Of a stretch of 64,000 nt of DNA, positions 47,414 to 62,198 are shown piece after piece. Made by a program: the position numbers and the translations under genes. Source of the DNA: an uncultured Colwellia sp. (GTDB lineage: Bacteria > Pseudomonadota > Gammaproteobacteria > Enterobacterales > Alteromonadaceae); the NCBI GenBank assembly GCA_913058395.1, contig CAJXQI010000008.1:124001-188000 (forward strand), in the 5' to 3' direction. The notes below the pieces were generated by a model. It saw only the letters and a list, made by a program, of their open reading frames with translations, was not told the origin of the DNA and made no database searches. Position 1 is the stretch's first letter. Every line of letters begins with the position of its first letter.

Positions 47414-47585
47414 TTTATTAAAAATAGCCAACTCCTTTAGGACTATTGATGGCGAGATGTTTAAAATCGCGTAGAATAGCTTGCATTATTACATACTAAA
47501 AATAATCTCTGCGCATATTTGTAGCAAAATACGTACAAAAAATCGCAAGTATTATAATGAATTAAGCGCAAACACAGGTAATTCC

Positions 47586-48635
47586 ATGGCAATCAGCAAT
47601 ATTAATCAACTGTTAATACGAAATATCGATGGTATTTCAGCAACTACTCCTCTTTTCGTTAATATTGCTAATGATGGCATTATTGCCGAATATCTGACTC
47701 ATCACACCACGGCAAAAATAACTTGTTACCACACTAATTTTGCTGATTACAAACTCAGCAAAATAGCAAAAAACAACCAAGTTACCAGCCATTTCTGTGT
47801 TGAATATAAAGCTCAAGCAAAACATGACTTAGTGATCATTAACTTTCCTAAAAGTAAGGCGGAATTTGGCTTTACACTGGCGATGCTTGCTGAATCAATG
47901 ACAGAAGACGCTACGGTTATTATTGTTGGTGAAAACAAAGGCGGTATTAAATCGGCAGATAAGTTAAGTAAAAACTATTTAAACTTTTGCAATAAGGTTG
48001 ATGCCGCTCGTCATTGTTTGTTGTATGTTGGACAATTTCAGTCAGATTTACCAAAATTTGAACTTGATAAATTCTATAAATATTACTCAGTAACCGTTGC
48101 TGATAAACAGCTAAAAATAGCGGCATTACCTGGCGTTTTTAGCCAGAATGGCTTAGATGTTGGCACCGATGTCTTGTTAGAAAACTTACCACTATCGATA
48201 AAAGGTAAAGTGCTCGACTTCGGTTGTGGTGCTGGCGTTATTGCTGCCTGTATTGGTAAACTTTTTCCCGACACTGAACTCACTTTAGTCGATGTTAGTG
48301 CCTTAGCATTACAGTCAGCGAAAACGACTTTAGCACTCAATGAACTAAGCGGAGAATGTCTTGCATCAGACAGTCTTTCAGATGTGAAAGAGCGCTATGA
48401 TTTTGTTATTTCTAATCCGCCATTTCATCAAGGTGTTAAAACCCACTATGCAGCAACCGAGCAATTTTTAACGAAAATTAAGCAACATTTATCTACTCAC
48501 GGTTGTATTACCATAGTCGCGAATAGCTTTTTAAAGTATCCGCCAATTATGGAGAAGGCCATCGGTGAAACCAAAACACTAGCGATAAAGAAAGGTTTTG
48601 CCATTTATCAATGCTTTACCAAAGCAAAAAATTAA
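47586..48635 (+). CDS. rsmC: 16S rRNA (guanine-1207-N2)-methyltransferase RsmC
   Basis: The 349-residue protein has two Rossmann-like domains: a degenerate N-terminal one and a catalytic C-terminal one with the SAM motif VLDFGCGAGVIAA, the acidic ELTLVDVSALAL, and the catalytic ISNPPFHQGV. It methylates G1207 of 16S rRNA. The frame is open to a TTG at 47481, but the ATG at 47586 gives the family length (343 in E. coli). Confidence 0.93.
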   Translation: MAISNINQLLIRNIDGISATTPLFVNIANDGIIAEYLTHHTTAKITCYHTNFADYKLSKIAKNNQVTSHFCVEYKAQAKHDLVIINFPKSKAEFGFTLAMLAESMTEDATVIIVGENKGGIKSADKLSKNYLNFCNKVDAARHCLLYVGQFQSDLPKFELDKFYKYYSVTVADKQLKIAALPGVFSQNGLDVGTDVLLENLPLSIKGKVLDFGCGAGVIAACIGKLFPDTELTLVDVSALALQSAKTTLALNELSGECLASDSLSDVKERYDFVISNPPFHQGVKTHYAATEQFLTKIKQHLSTHGCITIVANSFLKYPPIMEKAIGETKTLAIKKGFAIYQCFTKAKN

Positions 48636-48716
48636 AATAACTAGAAAAAGCCATTGTTGAACACTCTAAGGTTTTCTACAATCATATTACACGTCATTAA
48701 TTAAGCTTAATATTTT

Positions 48717-50330
48717 ATGCCAACAACACGACGCATTTGGTCAATTCGACGATTATTACTACTCTCGATTATTGGCTTTGTTATTGTATTTAGCATTATT
48801 AATCTCGTCATTATTTCACAGCAATACAGTAATAGTTATAATAACTTAGCCGCAAATCACATTAAATATTGGGCGAATGAATTGGCGGACGACAGTAAAG
48901 ATTATCTTGTTAATTCCGATCGACAGAGCTTAAAAGATAGTCTCACTATTTCTCATCAAATTCCCAACTTAAATTATTTGCATATTTATCAACTCAATAG
49001 TCAAAATAATAAGCTTGAGCTATTTTATAGTTACAAACGCAGCGAACGACGTTCTGCTATTTCTGAAAAGTCTGCTGAAATTAATAATTTACTTGAGCCA
49101 AGATTTAAAGAAAATTATCTTGAGTATATGCGTCCAATTAAAGTGGATAATAAAGTCATTGGCTATGTTTATCTACAAAATAGCAAAGAACACATAACAT
49201 TAATCACAGATAAGTTGTTCAGCACTAGTGTGCTGATTATTTTTATCTTCTTGCTTTTAGCTATATTTATTGTTCTGCAGTTGGAACGCTATATCGGCGC
49301 GCCATATGTTTCCTTAGTAAATACTGTACAAGTGGCCGCCAGACAAAAAGATTTTCTGCAAAAGTGCCAAGCCCAACCTTATCGTGAGGCAGATATACTC
49401 GCACGTAATATCAATATATTATTTGCTCGAATGGAAAAGCACATTGCGCAATTAAATGCCGCAGAACAGCAAACACTTGAGCACTCACATGAACTAGAAG
49501 ATAAAATTAATAAACGTACCGCAGCATTGAAAGAGTCGAACCAAGAATTACTTTCGACTTTAGAGAAACTGCACCAATTCCAAGGCCAACTGGTTGAAAG
49601 TGAAAAAATGGCTTCATTAGGAGACATGGTCGCAGGTGTTGCCCATGAAGTGAATACACCAATAGGCTTAGGTGTGACAGCATCAACATTGCTCGCCGAT
49701 CGCATTGAAGAAATCACCGCGGCCTTTGAAGACAAAACATTAAAATCTAGTCAGTTAAAAAAGTTTCTGCACGAAGGCGGTGAAAATATTGCCATTATTT
49801 ATCGTAATTTGAATCGTGCAGCAAACTTAATCTCTAGCTTTAAAAAGGTTGCGGTAGACCAATCAAGCGAAGAAATTCGCAGCTTCAATGTTAAAGAATT
49901 ATTAACTGAAGTATTACTAACTTTAAGACCACAATTACACAGTTTACCTTACACCATTGATATTGACTGTCCGCAGGATCTAAACATTTCCAGTAAACCT
50001 GGGCCTATCAATCAAATATTAATTAATTTGATTATGAATTCAATTATTCATGGTTTTGAAGGCAGAGAAAACGGAAAAATAACCATTAGCGTGATGCCAT
50101 TGAGCAACCAACTTAATCTACTTTTTCAAGATGATGGTATCGGTGTCGACAAAACTATTGAAAACAAGGTCTTTGAACCTTTTACCACAACAAAGCGTGG
50201 CGAAGGCGGCAGCGGATTAGGTTTACACTTGGTCTACAACTTAGTCACACAAGCACTTGGCGGTACAATAGTACTCAATAGTGAGCTTGGCAAAGGTGTC
50301 ACAGTTGAGATTAATTTTCCTATTAACTAA
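48717..50330 (+). CDS. Membrane sensor histidine kinase
   Basis: The 537-residue protein has helices at about residues 12-32 and 170-188 around a ~135-residue periplasmic sensor, then a HAMP-like segment and coiled coil (about 240-295). The HisKA motif has H310 in MVAGVAHEVNTPIG, and the ATPase has N-box NLIMNSIIHGF, DDGIGV and GGSGLGLHLVYNLV. There is no receiver or HPt domain, so it is neither ArcB nor the Shewanella ArcS type. It lies 202 bp upstream of arcA on the same strand; a partnership with ArcA is possible but unproved. Confidence 0.88.
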   Translation: MPTTRRIWSIRRLLLLSIIGFVIVFSIINLVIISQQYSNSYNNLAANHIKYWANELADDSKDYLVNSDRQSLKDSLTISHQIPNLNYLHIYQLNSQNNKLELFYSYKRSERRSAISEKSAEINNLLEPRFKENYLEYMRPIKVDNKVIGYVYLQNSKEHITLITDKLFSTSVLIIFIFLLLAIFIVLQLERYIGAPYVSLVNTVQVAARQKDFLQKCQAQPYREADILARNINILFARMEKHIAQLNAAEQQTLEHSHELEDKINKRTAALKESNQELLSTLEKLHQFQGQLVESEKMASLGDMVAGVAHEVNTPIGLGVTASTLLADRIEEITAAFEDKTLKSSQLKKFLHEGGENIAIIYRNLNRAANLISSFKKVAVDQSSEEIRSFNVKELLTEVLLTLRPQLHSLPYTIDIDCPQDLNISSKPGPINQILINLIMNSIIHGFEGRENGKITISVMPLSNQLNLLFQDDGIGVDKTIENKVFEPFTTTKRGEGGSGLGLHLVYNLVTQALGGTIVLNSELGKGVTVEINFPIN

Positions 50331-50532
50331 TTGTTTGATCTAAACGGAACAATTATTAAGCGGATTGCTTTACAATTGCGTTATTAAAGGTGCCGATGAT
50401 TGTTTTTTAGTACAAGCTTCTATACCATTAGCCAATATTTATAAGTCTTGTAATCGTCTATAATTACAAGAGCCTAATCAATACCTGTTAACTATTGATT
50501 TACAATAAACTAGATAAAACTGGACATTTAAC

Positions 50533-51234
50533 ATGCAAAAACCACACATACTCATCGTAGAAGACGAAGACGTAACACGCTTTAATCTACGAAATCTATT
50601 TGAAGCTGAAGGCTACCGTGTATCCGAAGCAATAGATGGTGATAGCATGGATAGCGAATTAAAAAACAATACCATTAACTTGGTTATTATGGATATCAAC
50701 CTACCCGGTAAAAACGGCTTACTATTAGCGCGTGAATTAACCAGCAATGATGACCTAGCGTTAATTTTCCTAACGGGTCGAGATAGCGATATAGATAAAA
50801 TTTTAGGATTAGAAATTGGCGCAGATGACTATCTAACCAAACCATTTAATCCACGTGAACTCACTATTCGCGCTCGCAACATTCTAAATAGAATGTCGAG
50901 TAGTAAAACTGAATCAAGCGATTCAATTATCAGTTTTAATCAATGGTCACTTAACGGCAACTCAAGAAAAATGACCTCGCCTGACAATAAAGAAATTTCT
51001 ATCCCACGTGGAGAATACCGCGCATTACGTTTATTAATTGCTAATGCAGGGCAAATTGTTACACGTCAGCAATTGATCAAAGAAATGACTGGCAGAGATT
51101 TACGTACTAATGACAGAACCGTCGATGTTACCATCCGTCGTTTACGTAAACATTTTGAATCCGTTGAAGATGCACCAGAATTAATTAATACTATTCATGG
51201 TGAAGGTTATCGCTTTATTGGTAGTGTCGATTAA
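50533..51234 (+). CDS. arcA: Aerobic respiration control response regulator ArcA
   Basis: The 233-residue OmpR-family regulator has a receiver domain with phosphoacceptor D54 ([19 protein letters not shown]) and a winged-helix domain ([18 protein letters not shown], then IHGEGYRF). The match to E. coli ArcA runs the full length. It represses respiratory and TCA genes at low oxygen. The convergent gene next to it encodes a free HPt protein, suggesting a split phosphorelay. Confidence 0.97.
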   Translation: MQKPHILIVEDEDVTRFNLRNLFEAEGYRVSEAIDGDSMDSELKNNTINLVIMDINLPGKNGLLLARELTSNDDLALIFLTGRDSDIDKILGLEIGADDYLTKPFNPRELTIRARNILNRMSSSKTESSDSIISFNQWSLNGNSRKMTSPDNKEISIPRGEYRALRLLIANAGQIVTRQQLIKEMTGRDLRTNDRTVDVTIRRLRKHFESVEDAPELINTIHGEGYRFIGSVD

Positions 51235-51274
51235 GCAGTATTCACTGCTTTCATCTGAATATATCTAGACCGAT

Positions 51275-51297
51275 GCAGGTTAAATATTTTAACCTGC
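51275..51297. repeat. Inverted repeat between arcA and the HPt gene
   Basis: A perfect ten-bp stem (GCAGGTTAAA/TTTAACCTGC) with a three-base loop lies between the convergent genes. It lacks a T run on either strand, so it is not a classical intrinsic terminator, though it may still end both transcripts. Confidence 0.6.
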
Positions 51298-51337
51298 TAG
51301 CGCTTTAATTTCTTAATAAAGTCATACTTAATAAAAT

Positions 51338-51685
51338 CTACTGACTAGACAGCCATTGCTTAAAAGCATCGATTGCCTGTTGATTCGTTAGCTTTAAAAC
51401 ATTCAAATGCTCTACTTTCATTGACCATGCTTCGGTTGATTTTTCGATTGCGATAAGCTTTTCATGAACTTGAGATAAACCTGCGCTGGCAGCTGAGCCT
51501 TTCATTTTATGACAATGTTCTTGCCACTGCTTTTGATCTTCCCGAGCGATAGTTTCATCAATGTCTGAAAGATAAACCTGAGACTGTTGCACATATAAAT
51601 CTAGCATTTGCTGCAATACATCTACGTCTAAAGCTTCTAAATAACCATTAATCAAGGTTAGGTCTAAATGTTGAATCGTCGCCAT
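51338..51685 (-). CDS. Free-standing histidine phosphotransfer (HPt) protein, HptA-like
   Basis: The 115-residue protein is a single HPt domain with phosphorylatable H59 in EHCHKMKGSAASAGL. The segment resembles the C-terminal HPt domain of E. coli ArcB (GHKIKGAAGSVGL). In Shewanella a separate HptA passes phosphate from the kinase ArcS to ArcA. Here the gene sits tail to tail with arcA, 103 bp apart, supporting the same job. It could instead serve another hybrid kinase elsewhere. Confidence 0.85.
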   Translation of the reverse strand: MATIQHLDLTLINGYLEALDVDVLQQMLDLYVQQSQVYLSDIDETIAREDQKQWQEHCHKMKGSAASAGLSQVHEKLIAIEKSTEAWSMKVEHLNVLKLTNQQAIDAFKQWLSSQ

Positions 51686-52036
51686 GAAGTTTCCTCAGGG
51701 AAATAGTTTTGTGTCATTTTATATTTACCATTTTCACCGTATTAACCGAAGAATACAATGCAATGGAACTTAATATTCATACTGTTTACCTCTGGTATTA
51801 AAAGTAAATATCATATATTTGATCAATATCATTATCGCTATGACAAGCATTGCTTTTAGCGGGTGGATCGTTCAAAATGGCGCCCTTTTTAAGGTCACTG
51901 CATTATATGCCACTTTATAATTACAAAAGTGGGATCTATCAACTTTTCAGATAGCAATGCTAATTATAATTTTTACTATGTACTGCAGTTACACGATAGC
52001 CCTTTACATAGTGCACAAGCGAATAGCGGAGTCAAA
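51686..52036. other. Divergent promoter region between the HPt gene and folE2
   Basis: This 351-bp AT-rich stretch includes a TATAAT at 51916-51921 with a weak -35 facing folE2. An in-frame extension of folE2 to a GTG at 51929 lies here but has no family match. No gene, and no Zur-like palindrome that I would trust, was seen. Confidence 0.45.
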
Positions 52037-52963
52037 ATGCCAACAATAATGCCTGATATAGCAAATCATACCACAGCACAAACTGAGGGAACTTTGGATT
52101 GGGTCGGCATGAGTAATATAGAAATGCCAATCATGGTTGCCTCAAAGGGTCAATCAGAGCGTATGGTTTCAGCTTATGTTGATGCGTTTGTAAACCTTAA
52201 AGAGCCAAAAGCAAAAGGCATTCATATGTCGCGTTTGTATTTACTCCTTGACGAGTTATCTAATTCAAACGTACTTAACCATCAAAGCTTAGTGACTTTG
52301 TTAGATGGTTTTATTAGCAGTCACCAAGAGCTAAGCGACAACGCAAAAGTACAATTCAACTTTGACTACCACTTACGCCGTAAGTCACTTATTAGTGGCA
52401 AGCAAGGTTGGAAAGCTTATCCAGTTACTATTACTGGCCGTTTAAATAAAGGTCAACTAGATATTGAACTTTCTGTTGATGTACGTTATTCGTCAACTTG
52501 CCCATGTTCAGCGGCATTAGCTCGTCAGCTGATCCAGAAAGCATTCAAAGATAAGTTCACAGCAGGTGCAAACGTTGACCTAGAAACAGTACATGAGTGG
52601 CTTGGCACAACAGAAGGTGTTGTTGCAACGCCTCATAGCCAACGTTCAGTTGCTGAAATTAAAGTGAAATTAAATAGCACGACAACAGAGTTCCCTATCA
52701 CTGATTTAGTCGACTTAATTGAGAATTCACTTAAAACACCAGTACAAGCGGCAGTTAAACGTGAAGACGAACAAGAATTTGCATTGCTAAATGGCCAAAA
52801 CTTGATGTTCTGTGAAGACGCTGCCCGTCGTTTACAGCACACAATGAACACCACAGAACAGTTTGATGACTTCTGGTTGCGTATTAACCATTTAGAATCG
52901 TTACACGCTCATGACGCCGTTAGTGTTACTACTAAAGGTGTTGCCGGCGGTTACCAGCCGTAA
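52037..52963 (+). CDS. folE2: GTP cyclohydrolase I FolE2 (type IB)
   Basis: The 308-residue T-fold enzyme makes dihydroneopterin triphosphate from GTP, feeding folate and queuosine synthesis. It is the metal-flexible alternative to zinc FolE. Hallmarks are [26 protein letters not shown], and the active-site cysteine in [12 protein letters not shown]. The frame is open to a GTG at 51929, but the ATG at 52037 starts the conserved protein. Whether a FolE paralogue exists is not visible here. Confidence 0.94.
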   Translation: MPTIMPDIANHTTAQTEGTLDWVGMSNIEMPIMVASKGQSERMVSAYVDAFVNLKEPKAKGIHMSRLYLLLDELSNSNVLNHQSLVTLLDGFISSHQELSDNAKVQFNFDYHLRRKSLISGKQGWKAYPVTITGRLNKGQLDIELSVDVRYSSTCPCSAALARQLIQKAFKDKFTAGANVDLETVHEWLGTTEGVVATPHSQRSVAEIKVKLNSTTTEFPITDLVDLIENSLKTPVQAAVKREDEQEFALLNGQNLMFCEDAARRLQHTMNTTEQFDDFWLRINHLESLHAHDAVSVTTKGVAGGYQP

Positions 52964-53654
52964 TTAACGCTTGCCAACACACCTTAATAAACCAAATATA
53001 GTGAAACGTTATTAAGGTAATACAACTTAGCTTGCAAAGACTCAACTAATGCGTAAATAATACTTAAATTGATAAGCCCTAACAGTTTCGAACTGTTAGG
53101 GCTTTTTTAATTTTATTGAAATGTTTTATCATTTTAAGCACTTTTATCACTAACTCCCCTGCCCAATCCATATTTTTCATTAAGCTGTTTACAGAATAAC
53201 TTCACCTCATTCATAACGCTAATTAGCAATCAAAGTAAAAATAGTACATTACAGACTCTGCTAACCTTTAAAAACAACACTATAACTTTGAATAAATATT
53301 GAATATAAATTTAATGAATACATTTTATTCCAGTAAAATCACCCAGCAACAAAATGTAATTAAATTACAAAAATAAACTTAACCATTGCTTTTTATTGAC
53401 ATAAAACGGCTATATGCCTAATAAAAATAGAGTAAACAGCGCTTAAATAAGCAATTCACGCTATAAAGCGGTTAATGACCTGTAAAAAAACTACGAGCAA
53501 ATACTCTATTTACATTGACGTTTCAATTGTAAATGTTTAATGTAAGAAATAATCCAGCAGCAAAATTTAGACTATTTATGCAAAATAAGCATAATTATAT
53601 CCATTCAAGCTAAATTTAAAATCAATAGTTGGAGTGTTCATTTAGGAGAAGAGA
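52964..53654. other. Long intergenic region between folE2 and gltB
   Basis: This 691-bp AT-rich region contains the folE2 terminator and the gltB control region. TTGACA (near 53397) and TTGACG (53515) are candidate -35 elements with poor -10 partners 17 bp later. An imperfect palindrome (TTACATTGA ... TTCAATTGTAA, 53510-53533) overlaps the second. No coding frame is convincing. The length suggests complex regulation of glutamate synthase. Confidence 0.45.
53073..53108 (+). terminator. folE2 terminator
   Basis: A perfect 14-bp stem (AAGCCCTAACAGTT/AACTGTTAGGGCTT) with a TCG loop is followed by six T. Confidence 0.9.
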
Positions 53655-59593
<5,939 letters not shown>

Positions 59594-59610
59594 TAATTGT
59601 TGCCAATTTA

Positions 59611-59643
59611 ACTAAAAAAACGGCATTAGCCGTTTTTTAGTTA
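59611..59643. terminator. Bidirectional terminator between gltD and the GGDEF gene
   Basis: A perfect 14-bp stem (AACTAAAAAACGGC / GCCGTTTTTTAGTT) with an ATTA-type loop has T runs on both strands, between convergent genes. Confidence 0.88.
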
Positions 59644-59702
59644 TTAGATAATTAAAGCGCTACGCTGATCTGCTCAGCAATATGGCCTTACAAGCATTAG
59701 CA

Positions 59703-61895
59703 TCACTCTAAATGTTTTACAGACATTTTATTACGGCCATTATCTTTTACCCAATACAGTTGCTCATCCGCAATACTTATCCATTGCTCGATTCTCTCCG
59801 CATAGCTAGCTTCTGCCGTCACTACACCGATAGAAATCGTAACACCTAGGTAGTGCTCTCCATCATAAGGAAAACAATGGCAGGCGATTTCTTCTCGTAA
59901 CTCTTCAAGCTTTTGCACTACACCATGCTTTTCATCGTGTTGAGCAACAATAATAAATTCTTCTCCACCAAAACGAGCAACGATATCACTACGGCGGTCA
60001 AATTTACTTTTCATTAATTGACCAACATACTCAAGACAGTTATCACCAATAAGATGACCATACTCATCATTTAAACTTTTAAAGTTGTCTAAATCTAACA
60101 TCGCCACCACCATTGTCGCTTTGTTACGCGATAGAATAGCTTGTAACTCGCTAAACTTTCTTTCTAAATAACGACGATTGTAAAGCCCTGTTAAGCTGTC
60201 TTTATTGGCTAACTCTTTTAACGCCTTATTCGCTTTATTAAGTTCGCGAGTTCTTTTTTCTACTTTTTCTTCCAAAATAAACTGGTGCTTTAATAACAGC
60301 TCTTGTCCTTCTTGTAACTCGCGATACATGGCTAAAAATTCAGTAGGCGCTTCAAACGGAATCGTTTTATAACCCTGTTTACCATCACCATGTGCTAGTT
60401 CTTTCAATGCAAAATCTAAAGGTTGATTCAAGGTATGGGCAAACTGACTTGCTAATAACACTACAAAAATAAAAATTACAAAAAGTGACATAAAAATAGT
60501 TAAGTATTGCTGTTCAATTAAGTGCAATAACTCAGCATGCTCAACAATAACAAATATTTTCCAATCATTTTTTAAATTCACTTGGCGATATAGATATTTC
60601 TTAGCATTGACTCCTTTTTCGCCAATAGTCATCAATTCATGCTTCAATTTTTCCTGTTCAAGTGAGAAGCTAAATGTCGATAAAGTCGTTAGAGCTAAGT
60701 CTTTATCAGCATATATCACATTATCATTTTCATCCGTCAGTATAATCGCTATTTTGCTACCGCTTTCTTCAATTTGTTTGGCTTCTTGCTCAAACATATT
60801 CAAGTTCAATGAGCCCTCAACTATACCAACAGGTTTGTCACCGTTTTGATAATAAATAGGTGCACTAACCGCCACAATAGGGTCAACACCGAATCCTCGT
60901 CCTAAAAAAACAGGTGAAACATATTGAGCTTCATTATAAAAGGCCTGAGAAAAATATGTTCTATCAGCAATACTATAGCTTTCACCACTGATTTTTTTCA
61001 TCCTATCACTAGGAGACGTTGCTATTAAATGTGCATTATGGTCCGCGATAAGCATGGTTAAATAGCCGGGATATAACTGATGAACGTTACTTAAGGCATC
61101 AGAATAACCACTTGGTTCAATTACCGACAATTTACTTGCTGTTTGTGCAATAGCTTTTACGTGCTCATCGACATAATTGTCAACAATTCTACTTAAGTAT
61201 TGACTACTTATATCTAATCTTTCTTCGAATTGCTGATGTTGAATCTCATTTAAACTTCGGCTTAGAAACAAGCAAATACCGACAACAAAAAAGGCCGACA
61301 TTACCCATAATATGTAATGTAGGTATTGCTTTAAGCTCTTTACTAGTGGTGGCTGTTGAGATTTTATCCATTCATTAATTTTTTCGCCAAAGATAAAAAT
61401 AGCGATCACGGCTAAGGCGGTATAAAAAACAGCATTAATACTTTGCTTAAATGAAGAAAATAATACGTATGCGTCCACATCTGTATTTGTAAACCAAATT
61501 ATTGCTGCTGTAAGCGGCATACCAATAATAAGCCAATACAGGAAATCAGCGGTCGGTAAATACCAACCTCGTCCTCGCATAAATGAAACAAATAACGCTT
61601 CTAAACCAAAAGTAATGAAGCCAAAAGGGTGTCCCCAAACAACTAACAAAGGCGTAACACAAATCAAAGCACATACTAGCGTTAATACAGGTCGCAGATA
61701 AGCTGCGGCCATAATAAAAGCTAAATTACCTATGACTAATGAAATATTGTAGGCAAGTTCTACGGGGATACTATTGAGAAGTGCTCCCAACATACCTAAT
61801 ACGATGGCAAAAATTAATGGGCGACCTTGCTTAGCTTTCACTTCAACAGGCTGCTCTTCGAGCTCTAATGATATTTTTATCGGGGAAATGCTCAT
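59703..61895 (-). CDS. Membrane diguanylate cyclase with Cache-like sensor
   Basis: The 730-residue protein makes cyclic di-GMP. The N-terminal ~180 residues hold several membrane helices (MASE-like). Another helix at about 195-215 leads to a periplasmic dCache-like domain (about 220-460, with YSIADRTYFSQAF and SPVFLGRGFGVDPIVAVSAPI). A last helix follows, then a coiled coil and the GGDEF domain. The active site FGGEEF is intact, and an RxxD inhibitory site (RRSD) stands five residues before it, so product inhibition is expected. The signal sensed is unknown. Confidence 0.92.
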   Translation of the reverse strand: MSISPIKISLELEEQPVEVKAKQGRPLIFAIVLGMLGALLNSIPVELAYNISLVIGNLAFIMAAAYLRPVLTLVCALICVTPLLVVWGHPFGFITFGLEALFVSFMRGRGWYLPTADFLYWLIIGMPLTAAIIWFTNTDVDAYVLFSSFKQSINAVFYTALAVIAIFIFGEKINEWIKSQQPPLVKSLKQYLHYILWVMSAFFVVGICLFLSRSLNEIQHQQFEERLDISSQYLSRIVDNYVDEHVKAIAQTASKLSVIEPSGYSDALSNVHQLYPGYLTMLIADHNAHLIATSPSDRMKKISGESYSIADRTYFSQAFYNEAQYVSPVFLGRGFGVDPIVAVSAPIYYQNGDKPVGIVEGSLNLNMFEQEAKQIEESGSKIAIILTDENDNVIYADKDLALTTLSTFSFSLEQEKLKHELMTIGEKGVNAKKYLYRQVNLKNDWKIFVIVEHAELLHLIEQQYLTIFMSLFVIFIFVVLLASQFAHTLNQPLDFALKELAHGDGKQGYKTIPFEAPTEFLAMYRELQEGQELLLKHQFILEEKVEKRTRELNKANKALKELANKDSLTGLYNRRYLERKFSELQAILSRNKATMVVAMLDLDNFKSLNDEYGHLIGDNCLEYVGQLMKSKFDRRSDIVARFGGEEFIIVAQHDEKHGVVQKLEELREEIACHCFPYDGEHYLGVTISIGVVTAEASYAERIEQWISIADEQLYWVKDNGRNKMSVKHLE

Positions 61896-62198
61896 TATTG
61901 AGGTACCACTTTAATCAATAGAAAAACACTAAAATTAAAATCACATTGTGTATAGCAACTTCTCATTCCCACAGCAAAAAATCCTTTTATCAACCACTTC
62001 TCGTCTGTTGTTCTAAGCACTTAATTAAACGTGTAGCTTACAACTTTCAAATAACCACTTAAAAACATCTTAACATTAATCAGTATTTGCTATGACTTAT
62101 CTTTAAACTAAAGTTATTTTTGTATAACTATAGTGCAATAAACACAAAAGCCCTGTCAATGTAATTGCAGGGCTTTGTATTTATTCAATTAAAATAAT
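61896..62198. other. Intergenic region between fabY and the GGDEF gene
   Basis: This 303-bp AT-rich region lies upstream of the diguanylate cyclase and contains the fabY terminator at its right end. No gene or repeat was seen. Confidence 0.45.
62145..62176 (-). terminator. fabY terminator
   Basis: The stem AAAGCCCTG/CAGGGCTTT with a 12-base loop lies 22 bp after the fabY stop. On the minus strand it continues into TTGTGTTT, a weak T tract. Confidence 0.7.

Noticed and set aside
51900-52036. Zur-like site before folE2
   Set aside because: FolE2 genes are often zinc-regulated, so I looked, but the AT-rich palindromic pieces do not fit the known Zur consensus well enough to claim.
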